Assembly: GCA_964036045.1 (NCBI GenBank)
Contig: OZ038387.1
Coordinates: 16,577,420 to 16,641,419, forward strand
Length of the DNA: 64,000 nucleotides
Direction: 5' to 3'
From: Eutreptiella sp. 'Long Island Sound 2002'
Taxonomy: Eukaryota > Euglenozoa > Euglenophyceae > Eutreptiales > Eutreptiaceae
Part shown: one piece after another, positions 10,501 through 22,126 of the stretch
Numbering within the stretch: position 1 is the stretch's first letter
Layout of the letters: each line of letters begins with the position of its first letter
Notes under the pieces: generated by a model
Seen by the model: only the letters and a program-made list of their open reading frames with translations
The model's database searches: none
What the model was told of the DNA's origin: nothing
Made by a program: the position numbers and the translations under genes

Positions 10501-13500
10501 CAGCGGTTAGAGGGTAACCGACAGTACTTGGAGGGCACCAACAGCAGTTCGAGAGTAACTGATGTGAGCAGTTGTGTTGGGTACTCCCTAAGGGCGCTCC
10601 TTAGCGGGGGAAAAAGGCCAAAAGATGGGTTCGAAAAGAAGCGCGCTGATTCAGACACAGTCCAGAACTGTAATATACGACCCGCAAATCAAAGCCTACT
10701 TGGCCCCAGATCTCAAAGCTGCAGGTGGTTGTTCCGCTTTCTGCAAATGCCTAGTTCTCGAAACCCCATCCGTTCGCGGAGGACTTGAGTTTCTCGGGTC
10801 CGTGGGGGCACGTGCTGAGAACAATCGTGAATGCAGAGGTGATTGCAGAGGAGGCAGGGACCACCACCATCACCAGTGATATACCATGTGATCTCCAGCT
10901 CTAAACCGGGTTGTGTACAGGCTTCGTTGGGGCTGCTTTCGTCACAAGAGCACAGCGACCAGGGACACGAGCACAATGTCAGCTGCACCTGCGAATGGAC
11001 GGGCAGAAAGGCTTTCAAAATTGATCAGCAGATTCAGAACACATTCAGGATCTCGGTGCAGAACAGGGGTGCAACGTACTACGTGACGGAAGCCTGAGCC
11101 TTGCCTAGTCCCTGGCATGTTCCCAGCCCCAGCAGCTGCCTTTGCCCCGGGGGACAATGGGGCGGGTGCGGGACGTGCAGATGGGTGTCATGGGAAGTCT
11201 GCAAAGGCCGGCAGCGCCCCAAGACATTCTTGGTGTACCTTCGATTGCGTTGGCGGCTTGGAGGCTTGGGGGTATGGCGCTCACACTTTGGAACTGTGAG
11301 GACAAGACAAGACCACTGCTCGTGGTTTGCTGGTCAACCCTAGGGCAATGGCAGAAAAACTTGTAGAAAAAAACTGCAGTCTGGGACTGAGATACCCCCA
11401 AAAAAAGGTTGTCTGGTGGGCACAGCAGGCCCCCTCCACACTATACCTGACCAGTGCTGAAGGATGCAGCTGCACAACACACTCTGACGGCTTGTGACAT
11501 ATCACAGGGGTTCGTTTGACTGGATGCTCAGTCAAGTACCACAAAAAGAGTAGTTGAGACAATTCTGCAACAGTGCCATCAAGATGAGGATAAGGAGGTA
11601 ACGATGTGGATTCTTGCGGCTGAGAAAGGCTGCTTGAGCGTAGGGGTCTGCGGTGACAGTCTCGGTAACAGAGCTTGAACGAGGCCACTGTAAAATGTGG
11701 CGAAATAGTTAGTATCGCTTGAGGGGACTTCGGCGCCTCCGAAAGGCAGGGTATGCAGCCCAGGTGCAGTCGGACCACTCCAAAGCCCTCCCCCAGACGA
11801 CAGCTGGGTTAGGGAAAAACAGGAAAAGAGATGGAGGAAAGCAGACGGTTGCCGCGCTTAATTCCCATCCCTAGTGGACGATACCTGTGTGGGTCTTTGC
11901 GGTGGCTGCCACCAAGACACACAAATGCATCACGATGCCTCATGCTGCACAAAACACATTGTACAAAATATACAACAGGCACATCTTTTGCAGATGGTAC
12001 AAAAATAAGCAAGTTCACCTGCTGGACACACAACCAACTGCACCAAGGAGGTAATGTGGAATGACCTGCGCTGCAAACCTTCTGCGTGTACCATTGCAAG
12101 CACTCCGCACCGTGCATGCACCACCACCACCACCACCACCGACGGCTGGATCCTGGGTTTGAGCTATGCTGGTTGTTGGACAGAGGAATGCAATGCAGAG
12201 CTCTGCCCAGCCATGCTGCAGCGACGGTCAACAGAGGACCACGGATGGCACGATGGCATGGCGGACTGACGGTCACTAATACATGCTGGTGGTAGTTTCA
12301 TCGGGGCCGTAACCTGGAAATAAAAGAGTTCAGTGGATTCACCCCATGGTGCCGAGCCCTTTGTAAGTTTTGCGAGCGGAGTATTGTGAACGAGACTGGC
12401 GGACTTGAGCAAAAAAAAAATACTCAAATTTCATTGCCAAACCTGAGGAATGTTCCGACGTTTGCTGATGTCCTTTCGTCGAGACATGGACAACTGGGTT
12501 ACCGCTGGGATTGTCTGAAAAAGCGACTGTTTCAGAGGGGCACAGTAATGAATGCCGGTCATCCTTTGTCTCAGCAAATGGTGCCACAGTGATCTGCCTT
12601 CGGAGGCAGACCCGGCCCAACAATCCCAAAGACACAGGGAACGCAACAATAAACTTGGAGACAGATAGCCCCTGTCACCAAAATGCAGCAGTCCAGCACA
12701 GACGTTGCGGCATCCTTCAGATTTTGTCAGGCGCTACTCCCCACACGTCGGATAAAATTTTCCGCTATGCCCTGATACCCTGAAAGCAAACCGAGCTGCA
12801 AACCGAACTTGGACAGAGCTTGCGATGCCACTGCCTCAACAATATGGGCACAACATTCCCGGAGTCTAATGGCATCGTCAGCCAATCAAGATTGGTCCCT
12901 GGCAAAGGCGGGTTTTACGGGGTTCTCGACAATGCATAGCCGTGTCGAGGAGCTGGTCACGGGGGAAAAAAAAAAGCCGAGGTCAAAAGCGATGCGAGGG
13001 GAAGCAAATTCGAATGCAGAGGGGTGGGCTGCCAAACTGGTTTGGGCGATTTCCACGGCTGCAGCCTTGCCCATTACCTGCAGCCGTTCTCCAGAAAAAG
13101 GCAAAGGTTCTCTGCATGGGTTCGCAGCTCCCGGCCTCAAGGGACTGTGACAAATAAGAATGTTGAGGGCTGCCTCAGACTCACGTGGAACAAGGACATT
13201 AGCTGATTAGGGACGACCCATGCCCCGCCATTGCTCTGCAACACCTTCCACTGCTGTCAACTCGATGTCAAACTATGCAGCTGGTCACTTCCATCCACTC
13301 ACCCAGTGTCCCGTAGCGCTCGCAGAGCTCACATTGATTGGCTGACGAGGATAGCTGTACATAGGGGGTCAGGAAGCTGCAGAACGGATGATCGGCAGGT
13401 TCTATCTGTCGCTGCTTTTTCTTAGTTTTGTTGGTAACCCTTTAGGGCAAGAGAGGCTGCGAAGAAGGCAGGCAACAGGGGGTGCCACGACGCTGCATTT

Positions 13501-14877
13501 CAGCACAGATATCATGTCCCTCCGTTGCCCATCACCAGTTGCATAGACGCCTAGGATTTAGCATCCTCGGCTGGGGAGGGGTCGGGGTAGGGGGGTTGCC
13601 ATAAAAGCCAAGTAGGTATGCCGATTGGCACTTCATGGTGCACGCACTAGTTTAACTTCTTGAGGAGGAAATTGTCTGTATTACTTGTCCCTAGCCACTG
13701 GAGAAGAAAGTAAAGAAAGAAAAGAAATTTTTTTGGATGGTGAGAGTGGCAGTGGTCTGGGGGGCGGGGCGGGGGGGGGGGGGGTTGTAAAGGATGAAGA
13801 GTGCCATGGAAACATATGAATCCTCAGCGCCGCACAACCTGGTCAATATGCACAGTGAACAGGGGGTTGTTCCATCGGCTGGTTGCAAACTGTGCTGTAC
13901 AACTGGTGCTTGTTGGTTGAGGTCATTTGCAGGGCAGGATTGGGGGGGGCTGCAGTTTTGTGGGTGAGAGTGGAAGGACTGTCCCACTGCTCACAATTGC
14001 AGCATTCTGCCCCCGTGGCGTGCACTCCTCTGCCGGCGCTGGCATGCTTCACATTCAGTCAATGAATGTGACAATGTGACAATGCAGGCACTGAAGTATG
14101 GAGGGTGCTCTCCACCACTGACACGGGAAGTAACAGAGGTCCAGGAGGTTCCGGATCACCAAATATTACACCTTGGCGGTGCGCTGCATTTCCCGGCATT
14201 GTTGTTGACTGTGATGTTGCCAATGGAGTGTGCTCGCTGCGCCTTAAGCCCAAGGGAAACGGGGCAGGCCACAAGGAAAGGGACACTGGGGCTGACGCGT
14301 TCAGCGGCATGCAGGCCTCGCAGCCAGTGTCAGAAAACACGCCGTTTGAAAGCTCTTTGAGCAGAGAAGGGCTTTGGGAATGGTGGAGGTTAGGGGGGAT
14401 CTGGGTCATCCAGGCGTGAACGGATATGGGCAAGACCAGCCGGCAGGCAAGACACACGGTCTGGGTTTGAGTTTGTTGACCTTGTTGTCATTGTCGTTGT
14501 TGGAAGCGTTTGCCAAGTCAAGCCACAACGCTGTCTTCCCTGGGCCATTCCTGAACTTTGCCTGAACATCGGTGCCATGCTCAGCATTAAGTTGGGTGAG
14601 AAATGAGAAATATTCCGGCAACTGAGTACAAAGGGCAGATCCCAGTGGCCATAACTGCGAATGAATGACCTGATCCATATCAATCAACTCGAATCGACCA
14701 TAAGGGTCCCCGATGAACCCTGACCGATGTAATCAAAATATCAACCCACATGAGCCAACCGCCAGCAGTGGGAGCAATCACTGGTGGTTTGAGCGAACGC
14801 CATCGGTTGGGGGTTAGCAGCAGTTAAAGTCAAAGAGGACAGCCAATCTGCACGTTCCGCAAAAGAGTCATAATCCC
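7535..14877. other. Intergenic region without a supportable gene
   Basis: Many frames of 60-165 codons exist on both strands, but none carries a recognisable domain and none can be linked by phase-consistent splice sites to another. Weak hints of coding are minus 8428-8590 (ending ESRGLLAV) and plus 9091-9250 (starting MFVAKRRRSEALEVLQ and ending at a CAG|GTGAGA donor). A (CCA)n tract lies at 12118-12140 and a G-run at about 13765-13785. Confidence 0.4.
8765..8966. mobile_element. Degenerate relative of the hAT-like MITE
   Basis: The interior matches the element at 4218-4451 in order: GACCCACCTACCCACCCACATCA, then GCAAAGGGGGCCC, then a GGTC/GGCC block, then ACACAAACTTTTTCTTGACCTCTGA. The ends are diverged (CAGG at left, a GGCACTGGCCTG-like sequence at right) and no target duplication is visible. 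It is therefore an old or rearranged copy with approximate borders. Confidence 0.5.
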
Positions 14878-17800
14878 TCACGGCTTTGCCGTTTTCGTCG
14901 GGGTCTTATGGGTGGCAGCTGCGGCGGGCTTGGGTGGTGGGGCTCTACGTGTGCCCGTCTTGGCCTCCGGCTTTGGGGAGGAGGCAGAGTAGCCGGAGGA
15001 GTGCCGGTTGGTGCCCAGGCGCGTCGTGGACTTTTTGGCGCTGGGGGACTTGAGGGTCCCCTTGACTGTTCCCTTCCCGGTCGCGATTTTGGGACCCTGC
15101 TTCGGGGCTTTGGATTTGAGTTTCTTTCCGATGGCGTTGTTGAACGCATAGACCGCAAAGACCATGTTCCGCAGCAGGGCCCAGTGCCGGAGGGCAGTGA
15201 GGCGGACCTGCACACAGAAGGCATGCAGAAAGTACGCAGGTACACACAGGGGTCACAGAATGACGTCCGACACGGGAGGACATCAAAGGTGGGCCTCAGT
15301 GGGATGACGGCCAAGAGAACAGCCCTCGGGGCCGCTGTGGAATATGCACATGATACGGTGTCCCTGGAAAAGGACCATGACCCAGAAAAGATCCACTGAG
15401 ATCCGAATGCCGCAAACCTGGCAGCACGCTGAGTAACAACGCATATGCCCTTTCATACAACCCCTTGCCCCTGTGCTGTGCGCCATGCACATCATGTGCA
15501 CCTGTAACCCTTCTATGTTATTGCTCTGTGCCCTCCCTCAGTGCCTGCAATGTGCCCTCTGAGAGCCCTCCTGCTGAGGCAAGAGGCACCTGAATGAAAA
15601 AACATGCCCATGCGGCATAGGTTACGGCATACGTGGGTGGTTCAGGGGGGGGGCGGGTTCCAGAAACTCCCACATGACCCATGGTCTGCCCACTTTGCAC
15701 GGAAGTTATGCAGAAAAAATATAGAGGGCACACAGAGCGTGCACAAGAGGCAAAAAGGGGGCACACAAGCAGACAAAAGGCACACAGTGAGAGCACAGGG
15801 AGACACCAGGAGCACACGGGAGGGCATAGGGGGTACGAAGGGGGCAGACAGGAAAGAGGCATCGAAAACTGCGCGAAAACTAAAGCAGAGGAAGAAAGCA
15901 TGGAGGGGATGCACAGAGGGCACGCAAAGCATGTATAGCACACAGCACAGGGGGTTGCATTCAAGTGCACATTTCTTTTGGTCCTCTGCACTACAGATCG
16001 ATCTGTGGTCTGAATAGGGTACAGCAGGTGAGTTGCTCGACGAATGCACCCCCATTACATCCAAATACTGCTTCATACCCCCCTTTGTTGGTCTGGGTCT
16101 TTCTACATCTAACAGTCCCTTAACAAGGGGGTCATCTGAAACATGCACAGCCCGGGCTATCTCTGATGTCCAAAACACAAAAACAGAACTGCCGACTGCC
16201 GTACGGTTGGGCATCAACAGAGTACCAGCAAATCAAATACGGGCCAACCAGCGGCAGTTGGCCGCCGTCAGTAAAGCCTTGGTAAAGGGGAGAAAAAGAA
16301 TTTCCTCATTTGTAAGGGCAGCCCGACGTAGAAGGCAAACAGGGGTTTCCAAAGAGAAGCATCGTGAACACAGAGAACAGACACCGCCCAGAAACACAGG
16401 GACAAGCAGACGGTACCCGAAAGGAAGACAGCACAAATAAGAAAGACACCGGAGGCGCACACAACAACATGAAAAAGGGGGACGAAGCCCCGGCCCTGCC
16501 ACCCAACAGCCGTCTGTGAGCAGGACTGCCAGGTTGTTATTGAAGTGACCTAATATGCCAGAAGGCCCAGGAGCTCAATGAAAACTGGTTGGACATCATG
16601 CCGGATATTGTGGCCAGTCTGCTACGATGCTCGTGACCCCCCCACGCCTTCTATTCAAGATTGAATGCTGGAGTGAAATCGGTGGTAAATGACAGTTTGC
16701 ACTTTGCACTGCACAGAGAGTACTGTGCATATTGCGGCCAGCACTGTGCACCCTCTAAACAGTCACACAGCTTGCATGCTTTGCGCTGCGCAGCACGCAA
16801 GCTGCACAACGTGCATAGTGCACATGCCGTTTGGGGACTACTGTGCGAAGGTGCAAGATCACCGACGGCACGGGCACAGAGGTAGCACAAAAAAAGACGC
16901 AAAAGGCCCACAGAGCGCGCCAGAATTGTGCCAAGTGTCGGTCTGAGTTCCTATGTTTTTTCGCTAATGCATAGATTGAACCATTACCAGCTATGAAATT
17001 TGTTTTCCATGTTTTTTCAATAATGATGAGGGCAAAAGACAAGAATTGATGGTGAGACGTGTGACACGATACCAATGACACATGATGCAATACGAATGTC
17101 GTCAAAGGCATTGGATTTGCCATGGATTTGCAACATCAGGGCACATGGGGAGCATACCTGTTTGACGGCCACGATATCCCCCAGCGTCTCCTGCAGCGCC
17201 ACGTTGACGCGCAGTGCCCCGTCAAGGCGTGTGGGGACACGGCACTCAGGACAGATCGCCGTTCCGTCTTTGCATCGTAGCGCGATGCCGAAGACGCACT
17301 CCGCGCACACCGTGTGGCCGCAAGCGAAGACGAGGGGTGCCTTCTCTGTGAACACGTCGAGGCAGACGGGGCATGTGCCGCCCGCATCATCAATGACCTG
17401 ATGCACAGGAATGGCGAGTGAAATGGTGGAGATTTGCCTGCGAAGGATGTTCCACCCCCTCGAATCGGGAGGGATGGCCTGGCTTGCGGGATTCTCACAC
17501 ACGCAAAACAGCACTTTTCCGGCTCTCGAGAGGTACAACCAACCTCAATCAACAAAAGACAAAAAACATGGTGCCGGACACGGGTCGTAATAAATTGCAA
17601 TCGACCAGCCCTTATGGAACCCCCCGTGGCATCTCTCGGGTTCTCTCAAGACAAATGGAATACGTTTGTTACACCGGACGGATGAACCATTCTCTAGCAT
17701 GTCAGGCCCAGGAAATTCCCGCTCAACTTGACAGTCAAATTCCCGCTAAAAAATGAGGAACAACGAAAAATGGGGGAAATTGCAGGAAATTAGTGGCCCT

Positions 17801-20800
17801 GCCAGTCTGGGGGTGTTTTAGGTTGGTTGGGTACCGTGCAGTGCAACCATTGCCCAGTGCCGTGTATTTTGGGTGGCATTTGTGAGTCAAAGTCATTTCT
17901 GGGGCGCGGGTGCCAGGTGCCGGGGTGGGGAGGGGGGGGGAGTTGCTCACCATGGCAGCACACTGTCCAGTGGCATCTAGGCTGCGTGGGAGGGTGCCAG
18001 AGGGGAGGCGGGGGGGGGGCAGTACAATACAGCACTCGAGAGCACAGCATCAAATTCTACTCAGCACTCACCATTTCCTGTGTTCTTCAACAATGCACAG
18101 GAAACGGTGAGTGTGAAGTTTCAATCCCTTGTGTATGAAGATGTGGGGCGCTGTGGGTATGGCGGCAGAAATAGAGAAAACCTGCACCGTGTCCAGCCTC
18201 CGCAGATCGTGCTTGCTGTTGTGGTGCACCTTGAGATCCAGCAGAGCATAATTCTTTGGCAGTGCACGCGCCCCACCCTCGGGCACCTTTGTAGGCTCAT
18301 CACACTGTGGACAGATGAGCTCGCCCTTTTGTTCCATCTCAATGCAGCAGGCCTGGCAGGCTGAATGCTTGCAGTCCAGCAGCAGAGGCGTCCGCGCTCC
18401 GTCGTCGTACTTATCCTTACATCGTGGGCATGCGGGGTCCCACTGCCCGTGCTCCATCTTGAGCGCCTGCGCAGACACACATAGAATGACATTTCACTGC
18501 TGATTGACAATACGAGTCCTGCACCAGAGTTTGCCAATCTTGATTCTCCCTGGCAAATGCAGCTTGCAATTCATCGTAATTTTCATGGAACTGTCCCAAC
18601 AGTTTGGCCTCCCAAGATGGGCAAGATAGTGCCATTTGCTCACTTAGGCCGCAGTCACTACTCTTGAGCCTAAATCAGTGTACATGCTTTGAACTCACTC
18701 CCCAAACAGATTTGGTTGTTGAACTTATATAGAGAGAGGACACGACGCGAGCACATGCAATGCACCTACCCACAAAGTGGATGAGAAAGGAGGACAATGG
18801 CAGCCGCATATGTGCAAGAGAAGAGGGAGCTCCACTATGTGCCACTGAAGGGCCTGGCATGTCATCTTTTTATGCTCGCACGTGACGTTGCACTTCCCCA
18901 GGATTGCCTGCTTTTCTAGCTTGTGTTTGCCACAACATGCCTTTAATGTCGTCCCTGGTGCATGTGCCCAGCCAGGAACGCATGTAAAATTACATATGCC
19001 GGTATGTTGTTGCACCGCAAACTGCTTCCGCCGTTGTGGGATTGCGGGCAAAACTGCCTGTAAAGGGGGCCACAGTATTGTAGTACTGTAGGTCTGTAGG
19101 CAAAAGTCCCACAATAGGAAGTAACTGTTTTGGCACAGGCTAAACCTAAGGGTCGTAGTCCGGGAATCCCTCCCCCCCCCCGCAACAACAAAAGGCACAT
19201 CTCTATCTTCCTGGAGCCACCCGCTGCGGTATTCTTCTGACAGGACCATGTAGGTCTCTCTTTTGCCTCAGCTCGCCAGTTGTCAATGTTGGGGTGCTTA
19301 CCGTTAATCTCTTTTTGTTCTCGTGTCTTCTGAATCCTGCTGGTCGCTGCCTTCTGGCCCTCGGTGTTTGGGGATCCTGGCGCCAGCTTGCTTTCACCAG
19401 TCATCACTGTATCACTGTGTTCCTTGCTGGATATCCATTACTGCGCCACCCACTGCCCCGTGTCGAAGTGATGGAGATACGCCACGCAGCAATCCACAAC
19501 ACAATCTGCATGGCATTCTCTGACAATTGAACCCCCCTCGTGCATCGCCATCAGTTCAACTACTACTGTCGGCCACCTGGTTACTGGCATTTGCCTGCTG
19601 AAGCCAAGTGGCGAGCATTGCCGATGGCTGCCGATTGCCAATGCCAACTCAATTTTCAACAATTGCAGTGCGTCCGTGCTGATATCTGATTACATTTTGG
19701 CAACATTTTTCATAGGGGCAAGAACCGCCCTGAATCAGACTGTGCGACAAAGCTGATGGTACTCCAGTGGTGATGAACCGAGCTCTGCTACTACCCAGCT
19801 CTACCAAGTCCAAACAAACAACCAGGTGTCCACCCCCTCCCCCTTTTTGCACCATCGACCTCCCTTAAGGATTTCTGTGGTCTTAGATTGAGCAGAGGCG
19901 AATGAGGTCAAACTGCAGCTCACGTCTTCCGGACAGTGTTTGGTAGGTGGCTGACTGCAGCGTATTGCATCCGGGATCCGGGGGTGGCATGTTGCATCAG
20001 GAATGCGGCGTGTCGTGCCAACACGGCGTGCCTAATGCACCTGAAGCAATCCAAAAAGAAACAGGCGCTGCGCTTCCCAAATCTTCAACACGGCACAAGT
20101 GGGAAAGGGTTAGGGGCACCTTTCCAGCTCGCTCATCAGTCATTGGGGACACTGGGGCGTCAGCAACGATGCCGTCGATCAGCGCTCGGTACTCCTCCAC
20201 CCGTTTTGCCTCAACCTCGGCATCAGGCGGGGGCGGAGGTGGACGCTCTCGGTGCGCACGCATCGCACGGCCGAAGCGGCTCGCGTAGGCAAAAGCCTGG
20301 CACCATGCCAGCGCGTCATCGCGACTGCCAGCACGCAGCAGCCATGGGGTGCCGAGGTGTGGCCCAGTAACCACGAACTCGCGCCCCTCCTGACCGGAAA
20401 CCTGCAATATACAACATGTGTACATGGTGCTTGGGGACATCTGCACATGTCCTCCGGAAGAAGACAGCCATGGGCCTTTGCACTAGGTGCATATTTGTTG
20501 CTAGGACCCATACTGAAGACCCACGAAAAGCATGACCTCATGAGAGCACCAAATGCACCAAAACATAATTCATCTGAAGAACTGTTCTTAATTGTACCTT
20601 GCTTCTGCTAAATAGCACCGGATAAGTCTGTTGGATGTGATGCCACCTCTGGCTGTCAAGCTTGTAAACAGGGGCTGGTATTTCCAACAAAACAAAAACT
20701 TGCATGCACACCGCTTGGAAAGGCAGCCCCCATAGTAGCAGTGTGCGGCTATACAAGGCAGTGGCTCTTGAGCGTTGGATGGGATAGAGTGGGTGGATGG

Positions 20801-22126
20801 ATGGGTGAGGACGCAGGAGACGCGGTAAGGATGCAGTGTGCTGAATCCAGCGTTGAGCATCCTACAAGGGTCCATGTGAGTCTTGTGTGTGTATTGAGGA
20901 CAGCCTGAAAGGACGACAGCGATTGATCGGCAAGCCACACCGGAGGGTGTTTCGGGGCATGAGTCCTACTTGCGAGGACCACTCGCCAACACAGCGTATG
21001 ACTAGGTGTGTTGCCAACCATCAGTGCCATACCCAGGACAAATTCTCAACCATAGGAGTGTTCGGAGGCGGCAGCCTTACTCCCAGTGGCGAGTGGCGGT
21101 CAAACCTTCGAATCATTTCACCAAATACAATGCATACAGGAATGGCCTACTCACTCTACCCCTCTTGTTGTCTTCACCCATGGTGGAGGGTAGACGACGC
21201 CAGTTGGGGGTCATCATCACCACTTGTTTATTCCTCATCCACTAACAAAGAGACCGAGTTTCTTGCTTGTGTTTTTAGTTATTGACCTGTTGGGTTGACC
21301 TGTCCGAAGCTTGACCGGGGGAACCATCAGAACGATCAGAACGAGGCGAGGGACCGAGATGAGCCCGAGGAGGAAAGGGGTGACGGTATGGGGGCCCGTC
21401 CGCTGCAGAGTGGACGCCAGGCCGTAGGAACCCTCAGCCCCCGTCGCAAAAAAGAATGCTGTGCCGCCCCCTGCAAGTGGGTGAGCGTGGTGACTGGGAG
21501 GACACCTGTGCACCCTCCAGGTCAAACACCTGCTGCAGCTCGTGGGTGTCGACATCGAATTGTGCGACGAAGTGCGAGCGTATGCCAAGGTACTGCTTGT
21601 GGAAGCGGATGTGGCGCACCTTCTTGATGAGGCCGAACTTCGTATACACGGGCTCATCGAACGGGAAGCTGCCCTCCTGCGGATGGGGCGGCCGCGGGGG
21701 GGAATGGGAGCGCCGCCCTCGCAACGGCCCGTGCTGCCCGCTGGCCTCGGCGGCCGGATCGGGGGAGTTGTAGCGGTTGTTGCGGCCCCCAAGGTTGCTG
21801 AGGAAGCCTAAGAAGCCTCCCCGCTGCGGGTCCCCGTTAGCGGAAGTCGTGGGTGATGTCCCACGACTACTACTCGTTGATTCAGGAGCACTCAAATTGG
21901 AAGCGGAGCGAGCGTGTCCAGGAGTACTGAGGTTGGAAGCGGAGCGAGCGTGGGATGGAGGGGTTGCTTGAGGGGGAGACCCAGGTGCGGGCGGGGGCGA
22001 TGGAGAATTCGAGGCTTCGATATTGCCGGATTCGGTGCCGGCGCTCCCACGGTCGCCGCGCCGGAACCTTGGTCGGTTCGGGGGGTCGTTCTCGACCACT
22101 CCCTGCCCGAGGCCCGTGCAGAACAT
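14878..22126 (-). CDS. PH-like domain protein with two RING fingers (candidate E3 ubiquitin ligase)
   Basis: Five exons in phase 0 throughout: 22126-21506, 20401-20120, 18466-18182, 17397-17158, 15207-14878; 585 residues. Residues 1-155 are Ser/Pro-rich with a tandem 11-residue repeat containing HARSASNLS (59-67 and 71-79). A PH-like domain spans about 160-250, cut by intron 1, with the typical C-terminal helix and Trp (W240 in DDALAWCQAF). RING 1 uses C314, C317, C333, H335, C338, C341, C353, C356. RING 2 uses C405, C408, C422, H424, C427, C430, C445, C448. Both are complete C3HC4 sets. The C-terminal exon is Lys/Ala/Pro-rich (480-585). Membrane or phosphoinositide targeting plus E2 recruitment is the inferred role. 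The start Met lies two bases after an AG, so a 5' untranslated or upstream coding exon may exist. An extra exon in the 1.65-kb third intron cannot be excluded. Confidence 0.8.
15208..17157 (-). other. Last intron of the PH-RING-RING gene
   Basis: Donor CAG|GTATGC at 17157 and acceptor GTGTGCAG|GTC at 15208, phase 0. The 1,950 bases contain only low-complexity AC/AG-rich stretches (about 15720-15930) and an indirectly repeated TGCACAG-rich block (16690-16830). No exon with a recognisable domain was found here. Confidence 0.6.
17398..18181 (-). other. Intron between the two RING exons
   Basis: Donor GCAG|GTTTTC and acceptor CATCAG|GTC, phase 0. It contains G-rich runs at about 17930 and 18010. 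Nothing else is seen. Confidence 0.6.
18467..20119 (-). other. Intron between PH and RING exons
   Basis: Donor GGAAAG|GTGCCC at 20119 and acceptor CTGCGCAG|GCG at 18467. Open minus-strand patches at about 18500-18635 (AKLLGQFHENYDELQ) and 19200-19400 (charged, Lys/Arg/Glu-rich) could be additional coiled-coil exons. Neither has a clean pair of splice sites in the required phase, so both are left out. Confidence 0.5.
20402..21505 (-). other. Intron inside the PH-like domain
   Basis: Donor GCACAG|GTGTCC and acceptor TTGCAG|GTTTCC, phase 0. Removing it joins the two halves of the PH-like fold. No other feature is seen. Confidence 0.65.
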
